Origin: DALYJJ01 sp031969915 | Lineage (GTDB): Bacteria > Acidobacteriota > Terriglobia > Bryobacterales > Bryobacteraceae | DNA: 64,000 nucleotides | Direction of reading: 5' to 3' | Assembly: GCA_031969915.1 (NCBI GenBank) | Contig: DALYJJ010000017.1 | Span: forward strand, 1 to 64,000 | Shown: positions 8,029-15,825 of the stretch, piece after piece | Numbering within the stretch: position 1 is the stretch's first letter | Layout: each line of letters begins with the position of its first letter | The notes under the pieces: generated by a model | Databases searched by the model: none | What the model was told of the DNA's origin: nothing | Seen by the model: only the letters and a program-made list of their open reading frames with translations | Program-made: the position numbers and the translations under genes

Positions 8029-8498
8029 TACTGTTTCGGCTGAGCCATCCTGAAACCGTCGAAAACGCCCGCGATTCGTTCCGCCTGCCTCATCGTGTCC
8101 GGCCCCCAGTAATCGCCGCCGGCGAGCCGCACATAGTCGATGGTGAAGGACTTCAGCGGCAGCGCTTCACCCGAAACGGTCTTCGGGAACTTACCGATAT
8201 CCAGTTTCCATTGAGTCGAAGGAGAAATCACCGGGCTGTCCGGCCGTAACCCGTAGATCGCGGTGAAAGCGCGGCGAGCGGGCGAGTCCGTTTGCGCTCC
8301 TGGCGCGGAGAGGAAGTCCATGCGAATAACGATGGCTTCAATGCGTTTATTCGATTCGTTCTTCAAGGTGAGGTGAAGGCGTGGGTCGTTCGTTTCCTGA
8401 CTCATCGTCTTTTCGACCACGGCCACAGGCGGCTTGTCTTGCGCGAAGAGCGCGGGAAGCAAGAGAATCGCAGTTGTGAGACGTTGCTTGACGATCAT
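8028..8498 (-). CDS. Small exported protein of unknown function
   Basis: 156 aa. The ATG at 8498 has AAAGGAG at good spacing. Signal peptide MIVKQRLTTAILLLPALFAQ. The mature part is beta-rich: 'RLHLTLKNESNKRIEAIVIRM' suggests an FxLyD/Ig-like fold comparing 'conserved interaction with nearby strands', and 'SFTIDYVRLAGGDYWGPD' follows. No cysteine or catalytic motif is visible. I do not recognise the family. It converges on the VWFA gene and is separated from the oxidoreductase by about 250 bases. Confidence 0.7.
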   Translation of the reverse strand: MIVKQRLTTAILLLPALFAQDKPPVAVVEKTMSQETNDPRLHLTLKNESNKRIEAIVIRMDFLSAPGAQTDSPARRAFTAIYGLRPDSPVISPSTQWKLDIGKFPKTVSGEALPLKSFTIDYVRLAGGDYWGPDTMRQAERIAGVFDGFRMAQPKQ

Positions 8499-8750
8499 GG
8501 CGCTAACTCCTTTCCTGACACTTAACCGCATTGCGTACATTCGATGGTATCAACGTACATCGTGCCCTCACAGAAAGCGATGCACGTGAACAGCCATACC
8601 ACGAGCTTCCGAAGGATCCACTTGCGCTATTGCGAGAATGGCCTCGGCACCTCCTGGGCCGGATCGCATCCCCCCCGGAGGAGGTACACCTCCTCTCCAA
8701 GTCTCCAGACGGATCTCAGCGTTCCTCTTTCTTTTCACAATTTTGATTCG

Positions 8751-10292
8751 CTAGCGCGCCAAAGCAGCCGCCCTGGCCGCCTTGATGATCCTCGGAAAGC
8801 CCGAGAGTGGATGGAGCGCATAGCCTGCAGCAAACACGCCTCCCATTAATGAGCCTTGAATTCCCAAAGAGCATGCGTCGGCCCCGGCAAGTAGCAAGTT
8901 TGTCACACCTGTTCGCACGGTCGGTTTTCGTTTACGAAAACGCTCTACAGATCCGGGCGAGCCGTAAATGGCGGAGCTTCCTGTGAAGTGCTGCGTGGTG
9001 AGCGGGGTGGATAGCTCACAGTACTCGATGTGATCTCGTAAGCCGGGAACCGCCTGCTCCGCCAGGGCAATGAGTTGTTCCGAAAGCGATCGCTTGAGCG
9101 CCTCATAGTCTTCGCCGCGTTTCTTCCACTGGGTTCCGTTCCAGGGCTCGAACAACGACGGGTCAACGACCGACATCACCTGGGCGGTATGTTTCTTGAT
9201 GCCCGGATGGTTCAGCGAGCCAAAGGAAACGAACGCACTGGAAAGCTCGGCTCCAACTCGATGCTCGAAGGACTTGTGAATCCAATGGTTCTCGCCCTTC
9301 ATGCCCAGCGCAAGCGGAGAACCCTTCAAACCGAGGTAAAGAGTCACGACGGCCGTCCCGCGCGTGGAAGTGAGATCCGGGAGTGCTTTGCTCAGGAGTT
9401 CGAATGTCTTTGCGGCTCCTGCGTTCGAAACTACGATGGGAGCGCGGAATTCGCAACCGCCAGCGACGACGCCCACAGCCGCTCCACTCTCAACCAGAAT
9501 GCGATCTACGTTTGCGCTCGTCAGGCAGTCTCCACCATGCTTCCGGATGACCTCAACGGCGCACTCGGCAATTCGCTCCGCTCCTCCAACAGGGTAATAC
9601 GCACCACCGAAATAGCTGGCCGTAATCAAGGCGTGCGTGGCGAAGCTGGCGTGTTCTGGAACCAGACCATAGTCCCCCCAGTGAGACGTCAGCAGGGCGC
9701 GGAGTTGGGGGTTTTGAAAGTTCTGCGCCAGGTAATCCGCAACAGTGGTAGTCGAGAGCTTCGTCGCCCTTGGCGCCAGCCATCTGAGCGGTGTGGAAAT
9801 CCAACCGGGCAAAGACCAACTCCAGATCTGAACACCCATCGCCTTGGCCGTCGCGGCCACGTCTCGAAAGTACTTGTCGATCGCAGGGACTTCTTGGGGA
9901 AACCGCTCGCAAAGCGACGCTTTGCTGCGATTTGGGTCGCTGAAAGTCGTCATTTGCAGGGAGGGAAAATGGTGAACGTCAAAGCCGTCCGGCAGCGCCT
10001 GCCAGTCCAGTTGTCCGCCCGTCACCAAGTCCATCAACTGACGGGGTTGAGTGCCGGACTTCATCGAGCCTACATAGTGAAGGCCAACATCCCACCGGAA
10101 GCCCTTTCTTTCGAAGCTGTGCGTAAACCCGCCCGGTACATAGTGCCGTTCGAGCAGCAGAACCCTTTTGCCCGCCAGTTGTGAGTACAGGCTTGCGAAG
10201 GTAAGGCCGCCCATGCCGGAGCCGATCACGATGGCGTCCCAACGCTGCTGCGACTTCATTTGCATCTCGGTGTGCATCTCAGTGATTCTCAC
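8751..10292 (-). CDS. FAD-dependent phytoene desaturase/retinol saturase-like oxidoreductase
   Basis: 513 aa. The GTG at 10292 has AAGGAGG five bases upstream, so it is preferred over the internal ATG codons (MHTEMQ). Near the N-terminus is the dinucleotide-binding fold 'VIGSGMGGLTFAS' followed by the acidic 'LLLERHYVPGG', as in CrtI/CrtN and all-trans-retinol 13,14-reductase-like enzymes. The C-terminus has the second FAD signature ('NLLLAGADACSLGIQGSLMGG'-type, near 8850-8900). The family desaturates or saturates isoprenoid chains; the substrate cannot be told here and no carotenoid genes are adjacent. It is transcribed divergently from a TetR regulator, its likely repressor. Confidence 0.85.
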   Translation of the reverse strand: MRITEMHTEMQMKSQQRWDAIVIGSGMGGLTFASLYSQLAGKRVLLLERHYVPGGFTHSFERKGFRWDVGLHYVGSMKSGTQPRQLMDLVTGGQLDWQALPDGFDVHHFPSLQMTTFSDPNRSKASLCERFPQEVPAIDKYFRDVAATAKAMGVQIWSWSLPGWISTPLRWLAPRATKLSTTTVADYLAQNFQNPQLRALLTSHWGDYGLVPEHASFATHALITASYFGGAYYPVGGAERIAECAVEVIRKHGGDCLTSANVDRILVESGAAVGVVAGGCEFRAPIVVSNAGAAKTFELLSKALPDLTSTRGTAVVTLYLGLKGSPLALGMKGENHWIHKSFEHRVGAELSSAFVSFGSLNHPGIKKHTAQVMSVVDPSLFEPWNGTQWKKRGEDYEALKRSLSEQLIALAEQAVPGLRDHIEYCELSTPLTTQHFTGSSAIYGSPGSVERFRKRKPTVRTGVTNLLLAGADACSLGIQGSLMGGVFAAGYALHPLSGFPRIIKAARAAALAR

Positions 10293-10367
10293 GCTTACCT
10301 CCTTGTAGGGTTCAGAGTTCTGGAGACCTCGTAACTACCTCGCAACGTGAAAACATTGATTGCGTTG

Positions 10368-10384
10368 TCTGGCGAGCGGCCAGA
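10368..10384. promoter_or_regulatory. Inverted repeat TCTGGC-N5-GCCAGA, candidate operator
   Basis: Perfect six-base half-sites separated by five bases, within the leader of the oxidoreductase gene and about 150 bases from the tetR start. The size suits a dimeric HTH regulator. It lies downstream of the oxidoreductase promoter, where binding could block elongation. Confidence 0.35.
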
Positions 10385-10469
10385 TTGGCGGGCCGTCGCG
10401 CTGGCAAAACATAATCATGTGTGCATGGAGGGCACGTTCTTTGCCTCCAGCATCGCGGACTGTCGAGGG

Positions 10470-10498
10470 TTGACAGCAGGATGTAGGCAGTGCATACT
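10470..10498 (+). promoter_or_regulatory. Sigma-70 promoter for the tetR gene
   Basis: TTGACA (10470-10475), exactly 17 bases, CATACT (10493-10498). The -35 is perfect. Transcription would begin near 10505, about 27 bases before the ATG at 10532. The -10 abuts the palindrome ACTTAAGT. Confidence 0.7.
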
Positions 10499-10503
10499 TA
10501 AGT
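10496..10503. promoter_or_regulatory. Palindrome ACTTAAGT between two divergent -10 boxes
   Basis: A perfect eight-base palindrome. It overlaps the end of the tetR -10 box (10493-10498) and the edge of the opposing -10 box (10502-10507). A regulator bound here would cover both promoters at once. Confidence 0.4.
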
Positions 10504-10530
10504 TATCGCACGAAAAGTCTGCGGTGTCAA
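10502..10530 (-). promoter_or_regulatory. Divergent promoter for the FAD oxidoreductase
   Basis: On the minus strand: perfect TTGACA (10530-10525), 17 bases, GATAAC (10507-10502). The predicted transcript starts near 10495 and has a leader of about 200 bases. Confidence 0.5.
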
Positions 10531-10531
10531 C

Positions 10532-11185
10532 ATGCGACCTCGAAAAACCTATCATCACGGCGATCTGAAGGCTCATCTGGCTGATGCAGCCCTGGCGTTC
10601 CTGGAGCATCATCATCCGGAGGCTTTGTCTATTCGTGACCTCTGCCGCGAGCTGGGCGTGTCCCCGATGGCACCGTACCGGCACTTCGAAGACAAGGCTG
10701 CACTACTGATTCATCTGGCGAAGTCCGGGTGCGGGGAACTGTTGCGTCAACTGAAGGCGGCCGAAGAGAACGAAGCTGACCCCCGGCGGTTATTGGCGAA
10801 CTGCGCAGAGGTTTACGCGCGATTCGCGAGAGAGAAGTCTTCACAGTTTCGACTGATCTTTGGAGCCGAGCTTAGCCGAGCCGGGGACCGCGCCGCGCCG
10901 GTGATCGAACTCGCGATGCAGTGTATTGAAGTGTTGGTGAGGGCAATCAGCGCCGGTCAACGTACAAAGAGCATTCGGGACGACGTGCCGGCTGCTCGTA
11001 TCGCTGAGGTGGTCTGGATGGCCGTCCACGGTTACGCGGAAATCAACTTGAACGGCCATGGCGAGGCAACTCCTGAAGCACTGAATCTGCTCATCGATAC
11101 GGTGCTCCGAGGCATTTCTGCCCCCCGGAGATCGCGCGCTTTCGCGAGGCGAAACGACGGGCTGCCGCGCTTCGGGTTGCGATAG
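10532..11185 (+). CDS. TetR/AcrR-family transcriptional regulator
   Basis: 217 aa. The N-terminal HTH (about 8-55) has the TetR signature: 'LSIRDLCRELGVSPMAPYRHFEDKAALL'-type helix-turn-helix, with the recognition helix ending at YRHF (near residue 50). The C-terminal ligand/dimer domain contains 'VWMAVHGYAEINLNG', a WHG-type TetR C-terminal domain. Divergent from the FAD oxidoreductase with promoters meeting at one palindrome, it probably represses that gene and itself. The last about 20 residues are basic and arginine-rich. Confidence 0.9.
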   Translation: MRPRKTYHHGDLKAHLADAALAFLEHHHPEALSIRDLCRELGVSPMAPYRHFEDKAALLIHLAKSGCGELLRQLKAAEENEADPRRLLANCAEVYARFAREKSSQFRLIFGAELSRAGDRAAPVIELAMQCIEVLVRAISAGQRTKSIRDDVPAARIAEVVWMAVHGYAEINLNGHGEATPEALNLLIDTVLRGISAPRRSRAFARRNDGLPRFGLR

Positions 11186-11202
11186 ACTCGTCTCGACTAC
11201 TC

Positions 11203-12750
11203 ATGGCGATCAACAACCTGGAAGAAGTCCGCCGGCGGCATGAGGCGGCCGAGGCGTGCGGCGGCCCGGAGCGTCGCGAACGGCAGCATAAGGAAGGCAA
11301 GCTCTTAGCGCGGGAACGGATCGAGTTGCTGCTCGATGAAGGGACCTTCGAGGAACTCGACAAGCTGGTCCGCCACCGCTGCCGCGACTTTGGGATGGAC
11401 GAGCAGGTGATCGACGGCGACGGCTTCGTCACCGGTTTCGGCCTTGTCAACGGCCGCCCGGTCTACGTGTTCGCGCAGGATTTCACGGTCTTCGGCGGGT
11501 CGCTGTCGGAAGCCAACGCGCAGAAGATCTGCAAGGTGATGGACCTGGCGCTCAAGAACGGCGCGCCGGTGGTGGGGCTGAACGATTCCGGCGGCGCGCG
11601 CATTCAAGAGGGCGTTCTTTCGCTCGGCGGCTACGCCGACATCTTCCTACGGAACACGATCTCGAGCGGCGTGATCCCTCAGATTTCGGCGATCCTGGGG
11701 CCGTGCGCGGGCGGCGCGGTCTATTCGCCGGCGCTGACGGATTTCGTGTTCATGGCGAAGAACACCAGCCACATGTTCGTCACCGGGCCGGACGTGATCA
11801 AGCTGGTGACGCATGAAGACGTCACGAAGGAGAAGCTGGGCGGCGCGGTGACGCACAACTCGGTGAGCGGCGTGGCGCACTTTCTGGCCGCTGACGACGC
11901 GGACTGCCTGCGCATGATCCGGGAGCTGCTGGACTACCTGCCTTCGAATAACCGGGACGACGCGCCCCGCCGCGCCGCCACGGACCCCTGGGACCGCCGC
12001 GACCCCGCTCTCGACACGATCGTCCCGGAAGATCCAGCGCTGCCCTACGACATCAAGGATGTGATTCACCGCGTGGTGGACGCGGGCGAGTTCTTCGAAG
12101 TGCATGAGCACTTCGCTGGGAACATCGTGGTCGGTTTCGCGCGCATGGACGGCCGCACGGTGGGCGTCGTGGCCAACCAGCCGGCCGTGCTGGCCGGGTG
12201 CCTGGACATCAACTCTTCGGTAAAGGGCGGGCGGTTCGTTCGGTTCTGCGACGCTTTCAACATTCCGATTCTGACGTTCGAAGACGTGCCGGGCTTTCTG
12301 CCGGGCACCGATCAGGAATTCGGAGGCATCATCCGCCATGGCGCGAAACTGCTTTACGCCTACGCGGAAGCCACGGTGCCGAAAGTGACGGTGATTACGC
12401 GCAAGGCGTACGGCGGCGCGTATTGCGTGATGGGTTCGAAGCACCTGCGCACGGATATCAACCTGGCGTGGCCGAGCGCGGAAATTGCGGTGATGGGCGC
12501 GGAGGGAGCGGTGAACATCGTCTACCGGCGCGAGATCGCCGAGGCCGGCGATCCGGTGGCGGCGCGCCAGGCGAAGGTGGGGGAGTTCAAAGACCGTTTT
12601 GCGAACCCCTTCGTGGCCGCCGAGCGCGGCTTCATCGACGACGTGATCGAACCGCGCGAGACGCGTCCCAGGGTGATCCGGGCGCTCCGAATGCTCGAAA
12701 ACAAGATCGACACGATGCCGCGCAAGAAGCACGGCAACATCCCGCTATGA
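11203..12750 (+). CDS. pccB: Acyl-CoA carboxyltransferase (propionyl-CoA carboxylase beta type)
   Basis: 515 aa, the normal length for PccB/MmdA-type carboxyltransferases, which move carboxyl from biotin to acyl-CoA. Crotonase-fold oxyanion segments are visible: 'LNDSGGARIQEG' (near 130) and 'GPCAGGAVYSPAL' in the N-half, 'DVPGFLPG' and 'AYGGAYCVMGSKHL' in the C-half. The usual Asp of the PCC 'GGAYDVM' segment is Cys here, so propionyl specificity is not assured. No biotin carboxylase or biotin carrier gene is adjacent. Its stop overlaps the start of a 48-codon membrane micro-ORF (ATGA). Confidence 0.9.
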   Translation: MAINNLEEVRRRHEAAEACGGPERRERQHKEGKLLARERIELLLDEGTFEELDKLVRHRCRDFGMDEQVIDGDGFVTGFGLVNGRPVYVFAQDFTVFGGSLSEANAQKICKVMDLALKNGAPVVGLNDSGGARIQEGVLSLGGYADIFLRNTISSGVIPQISAILGPCAGGAVYSPALTDFVFMAKNTSHMFVTGPDVIKLVTHEDVTKEKLGGAVTHNSVSGVAHFLAADDADCLRMIRELLDYLPSNNRDDAPRRAATDPWDRRDPALDTIVPEDPALPYDIKDVIHRVVDAGEFFEVHEHFAGNIVVGFARMDGRTVGVVANQPAVLAGCLDINSSVKGGRFVRFCDAFNIPILTFEDVPGFLPGTDQEFGGIIRHGAKLLYAYAEATVPKVTVITRKAYGGAYCVMGSKHLRTDINLAWPSAEIAVMGAEGAVNIVYRREIAEAGDPVAARQAKVGEFKDRFANPFVAAERGFIDDVIEPRETRPRVIRALRMLENKIDTMPRKKHGNIPL

Positions 12751-12893
12751 CCGCGGCGTGGCCCATTGCGCTGTTCGCCGCCGCGGCGGCATACCCGGTG
12801 CTGCTGGACGTGGCGGGAGTTCTGCTCTGGCGAGCGGCCGGCCCGCCTGGTCCGGCGGCGATGGCGGATCTGCGGAAAGCGCTCGGGAGGTAG
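12747..12893 (+). CDS. 48-aa predicted membrane microprotein coupled to pccB
   Basis: ATG at 12747 overlaps the pccB TGA (ATGA), the classic arrangement for translational coupling. The product begins MTAAWPIALFAAAAAYPVLL, contains one hydrophobic span (about 3-29) broken by one Asp, then a short proline/glycine hinge and a charged tail ('MADLRKALGR'). It stops nine bases before the next start. Too short for homology by eye. A small membrane delta subunit as in sodium-pumping decarboxylases is one idea, but the beta pump subunit is not nearby; a spurious ORF remains possible. Confidence 0.5.
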   Translation: MTAAWPIALFAAAAAYPVLLDVAGVLLWRAAGPPGPAAMADLRKALGR

Positions 12894-12901
12894 GACAGAA
12901 A

Positions 12902-14353
12902 ATGCAACTGCCGGCCCCGCTTGAGCGTCCGGTAAGGGTGAACCGCCGCCCTTACGATCTGATCGTGATTGGCAGCGGGCCCGCGGGCGAGAAAGGCGCC
13001 GGGACGGCCGCGCTGCTGGGCAAGCGCGTGGCTCTGATCGAACGCGATCCCTACCTGGGCGGGGCCTCGGTGAACACCGGCACGGTGCCCAGCAAGACGC
13101 TGCGCGAGACGGCCCTGGCGCTCTCCGGCTTGCGGGCTCGCGACCTGTTTGGCGTGGACCTGTCGCTGCGGCGCGCGGCGACCATCCGCGACCTGATGCA
13201 CCATGAGGGCCACGTGAAACGGCGGGAGCGCCACCGGGTGTGGGAGACGCTCCGGCTGAGCAATGTGGAGGTGTTTCGGGGTTCCGGGCGGTTCGAGGGT
13301 CCGCACGCGGTTTCGGTTTCGAATGGCTCGGAGGAGCCGGTGCTGTTGACGGGTGAGAAGATTCTCATCGCCACCGGGTCGTCTCCCGTGCATCCCCCGG
13401 GATTCGAATTTGAGGATCCGAGGGTTCACGATTCGGACGAGATCCTGGAGCTGGACCGCGTCCCCGCATCGCTCGCGGTGGTGGGCGCGGGAGTGATCGG
13501 CAGCGAGTACGCATGCACGTTCGCGGCGCTGGGAGTCGAGGTTCACCTGATCGACGGGCGCGACCGGCTGCTGCCGTTCCTGGACGTAGACATCAGCAAC
13601 GCGCTGGAGAAGGCGATGCGCGGGTTGGGGGTGGAGTTCCATTGGAAGGAGCAGGTGCTGGAGTGCTCCACGATGGACCCGGACCAGGTGGAACTGGCGT
13701 GCAGTTCCGGCCGCCGCTTCCGGCTGGATGGCGTGTTGGTGGCCGCCGGACGCAAAAGCAACACGGCCAGTCTCAATCTGGAGGCCGCTGGGATCGAGCC
13801 GGGGCCGCGGGGCGTGATTGTGGTGGATTCCGCGTTCCGCACCTCGGTCCATCATATCTACGCGGCGGGCGATGTGATCGGCTTTCCGGCGCTGGCCTCC
13901 ACCAGTTCGGAACAGGCGCGGTTCGCGATGGCCCACGCCTTCGATCCCAACCTGGAGTTGACGCTCGCTCCGCTGCTGCCCACCGGCATCTACACGATTC
14001 CGGAAGTGAGCATGGTGGGGGAAACGGAGGCTTCGCTCAAGAAGCAGGGCGTGGACTACATTGCCGCCGTGGCGCCGTACTCGGAGAACTCGCGCGGGGG
14101 GATTGTGGGCGACCGTACGGGGTTGTTGAAGCTCCTGTTCCGGCGGGGCGACTTGAAGCTGCTCGGCGTGCACGCGATCGGCGAGCAGGCCACCGAACTG
14201 GTGCACATCGGCCTGATGGCGATGTTGACCGGGCAGACGGCGAAGATCTTCGTCGAGGCGTGCTTCAACGTTCCGACTCTCGGCGATTTGTACAAGCAGG
14301 CCGCGTTGAAGGCGGTGATGGCCGAGCACTTGCAGCCGGTAGCCGTGGCCTGA
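12902..14353 (+). CDS. sthA: SthA-like pyridine nucleotide-disulfide oxidoreductase family flavoprotein
   Basis: 483 aa. FAD-binding 'VIGSGPAGEKGA' (about 23) and NAD-binding 'VVGAGVIGSEYAC' (about 195), with the second FAD motif 'HHIYAAGDVIG' (about 318). The C-terminal dimerisation domain is complete. The redox-active disulfide of this superfamily is absent: where lipoamide dehydrogenases have GGxCxNxGCxPSK, this reads GGASVNTGTVPSK. That fits soluble transhydrogenase (SthA), which moves hydride between NADH and NADPH without the disulfide, although E. coli SthA keeps one of the cysteines. It lies eight bases after the micro-ORF. Confidence 0.8.
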   Translation: MQLPAPLERPVRVNRRPYDLIVIGSGPAGEKGAGTAALLGKRVALIERDPYLGGASVNTGTVPSKTLRETALALSGLRARDLFGVDLSLRRAATIRDLMHHEGHVKRRERHRVWETLRLSNVEVFRGSGRFEGPHAVSVSNGSEEPVLLTGEKILIATGSSPVHPPGFEFEDPRVHDSDEILELDRVPASLAVVGAGVIGSEYACTFAALGVEVHLIDGRDRLLPFLDVDISNALEKAMRGLGVEFHWKEQVLECSTMDPDQVELACSSGRRFRLDGVLVAAGRKSNTASLNLEAAGIEPGPRGVIVVDSAFRTSVHHIYAAGDVIGFPALASTSSEQARFAMAHAFDPNLELTLAPLLPTGIYTIPEVSMVGETEASLKKQGVDYIAAVAPYSENSRGGIVGDRTGLLKLLFRRGDLKLLGVHAIGEQATELVHIGLMAMLTGQTAKIFVEACFNVPTLGDLYKQAALKAVMAEHLQPVAVA

Positions 14354-14401
14354 GCGGGCGGGCGCGGAACGAGCAAGTAAGCTACAGTAAGATTCGCGAA
14401 G

Positions 14402-15802
14402 ATGACGCGCCGCGACTTACTGGCGAAGACCGGGATGGGCTTCGGGCTCTCCGCCCTGGGCACGCTCCTTCACGATGGCGGCCGCGCCGAGAACCTGGCG
14501 GACCCGCTGGCTCCCAAGGCGCCGCACTTTCCCGCCAAGGCCAAACGGGTGCTTCACCTCTTCATGAACGGCGGGCCTTCGCATGTGGACACCTTCGACC
14601 CCAAGCCCGCTCTCAAGCGGTACGCCGGCCAGCCGCTTCCGTTCACGTTTCGGACGGAGCGGCGGACCGGGGCGGCGTTTCCTTCGCCGTTCGAGTTCAG
14701 GCGGCATGGCGCGAGCGGCATCGAGATCAGCGAGGTCTGGCCGAAGCTGGCGGAACAGGCGGACGAACTGTGCGTGATCCGGAGCATGAAGAGCGAGATC
14801 CCGAACCACGAACCGTCGCTGATGTTGATGAACTGCGGGGAAGTGCGCCAGGTGCGTCCGAGCATGGGGAGCTGGCTCACCTACGGCCTGGGTTCGGAGA
14901 ACAGGAACCTGCCGGGCTTCGTGGTCCTGTGCCCGAACGGACTGCCCGTGCAGGGGACCGAGAACTGGCGCTCGGCCTTCCTGCCCGGCGTCTATCAGGG
15001 CACGCGCATCGACACCGCGCAAACCGAGATTGAGAAGTTGATTGAGAACGTGAAGCCGAAGTTCGTTGCGCTCGACGAGCAGCGCCGCCAGCTCGACCTG
15101 CTGGGTCAACTCAACCGGAGGCACGCCGCGGAGCGGGGCGGCGAGGACCCGCTGCTGGAATCGCGCATCCAGTCGTTCGAGATGGCGTACCGCATGCAGA
15201 TGGAGGCGGAGGAGGCTTTCGACGTTTCCCGCGAGCCGGAGAGCGTTCGGAAGCTGTACGGCGAGGGCATCCAGGCGCGGCAGTTGCTGATCGCCCGCCG
15301 GCTGCTGGAACGAGGCGTGCGCATGGTGCAGGTGTGGTCCGGCGCGGGTCAGCCGTGGGACCATCACGACGACGTGGCGGGCAATGTGCGGCGCCTGGCG
15401 AATACCTTCGACCAGCCCATCGCCGCGCTGTTGCGGGACATGCGGCAGTCCGGTCTTCTGGATGAGACGCTGGTGGTTTGGGGCGGGGAGTTTGGCCGGA
15501 CGCCCACGGTGGAGTTGCCGGACAACGGGGCCAACGCCGGCATGAACAACGGCCGCGACCACAACCCGTATGGGTTTTCCATGTGGATCGCGGGCGGCGG
15601 AATCAAGCGCGGGTACGTGCACGGAGCCACGGATGAGTTCGGTTTTCAGGCGGTGGAGAAGGTGGTGCCCGTGCACGATTTGCACGCGACCCTGCTGCAC
15701 CTGCTGGGTTTCGACCACACGCGTTTCACCTTCCGCTCAGCGGGCCGGGACTTCCGCCTGACCGATGTCGCCGGGTCGGTAGTGCGCGAGATTGTGGCGT
15801 GA
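14402..15802 (+). CDS. DUF1501 (sulfatase-fold) exported protein
   Basis: 466 aa. The N-terminus MTRRDLLAKTGMGFGLSALG is a twin-arginine signal. The body carries DUF1501 hallmarks: 'HLFMNGGPSHVDTFDPKP' (about 50), 'VWGGEFGRTP' (about 360), 'GRDHNPYGFSMWIAGGG' (about 383). The fold is related to alkaline phosphatases/sulfatases and the family is common in Planctomycetes and Acidobacteria, usually next to DUF1549/DUF1553 cytochrome-like proteins. That partner is missing here. The substrate is unknown. Confidence 0.9.
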   Translation: MTRRDLLAKTGMGFGLSALGTLLHDGGRAENLADPLAPKAPHFPAKAKRVLHLFMNGGPSHVDTFDPKPALKRYAGQPLPFTFRTERRTGAAFPSPFEFRRHGASGIEISEVWPKLAEQADELCVIRSMKSEIPNHEPSLMLMNCGEVRQVRPSMGSWLTYGLGSENRNLPGFVVLCPNGLPVQGTENWRSAFLPGVYQGTRIDTAQTEIEKLIENVKPKFVALDEQRRQLDLLGQLNRRHAAERGGEDPLLESRIQSFEMAYRMQMEAEEAFDVSREPESVRKLYGEGIQARQLLIARRLLERGVRMVQVWSGAGQPWDHHDDVAGNVRRLANTFDQPIAALLRDMRQSGLLDETLVVWGGEFGRTPTVELPDNGANAGMNNGRDHNPYGFSMWIAGGGIKRGYVHGATDEFGFQAVEKVVPVHDLHATLLHLLGFDHTRFTFRSAGRDFRLTDVAGSVVREIVA

Positions 15803-15825
15803 ACGCGGGCGGGGTGGGGCGGTTT

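Noticed and set aside
8541..8750. Small ORF on the plus strand (about 8544-8849)
   Set aside because: No ribosome-binding site, atypical composition and overlap with the end of the FAD oxidoreductase; more likely non-coding spacer.
12632..14329. Open frame of 565 codons on the minus strand
   Set aside because: Antisense to the SthA-like gene; the translation has no domain pattern and is rich in His, Arg and Gln as in other mirrors.
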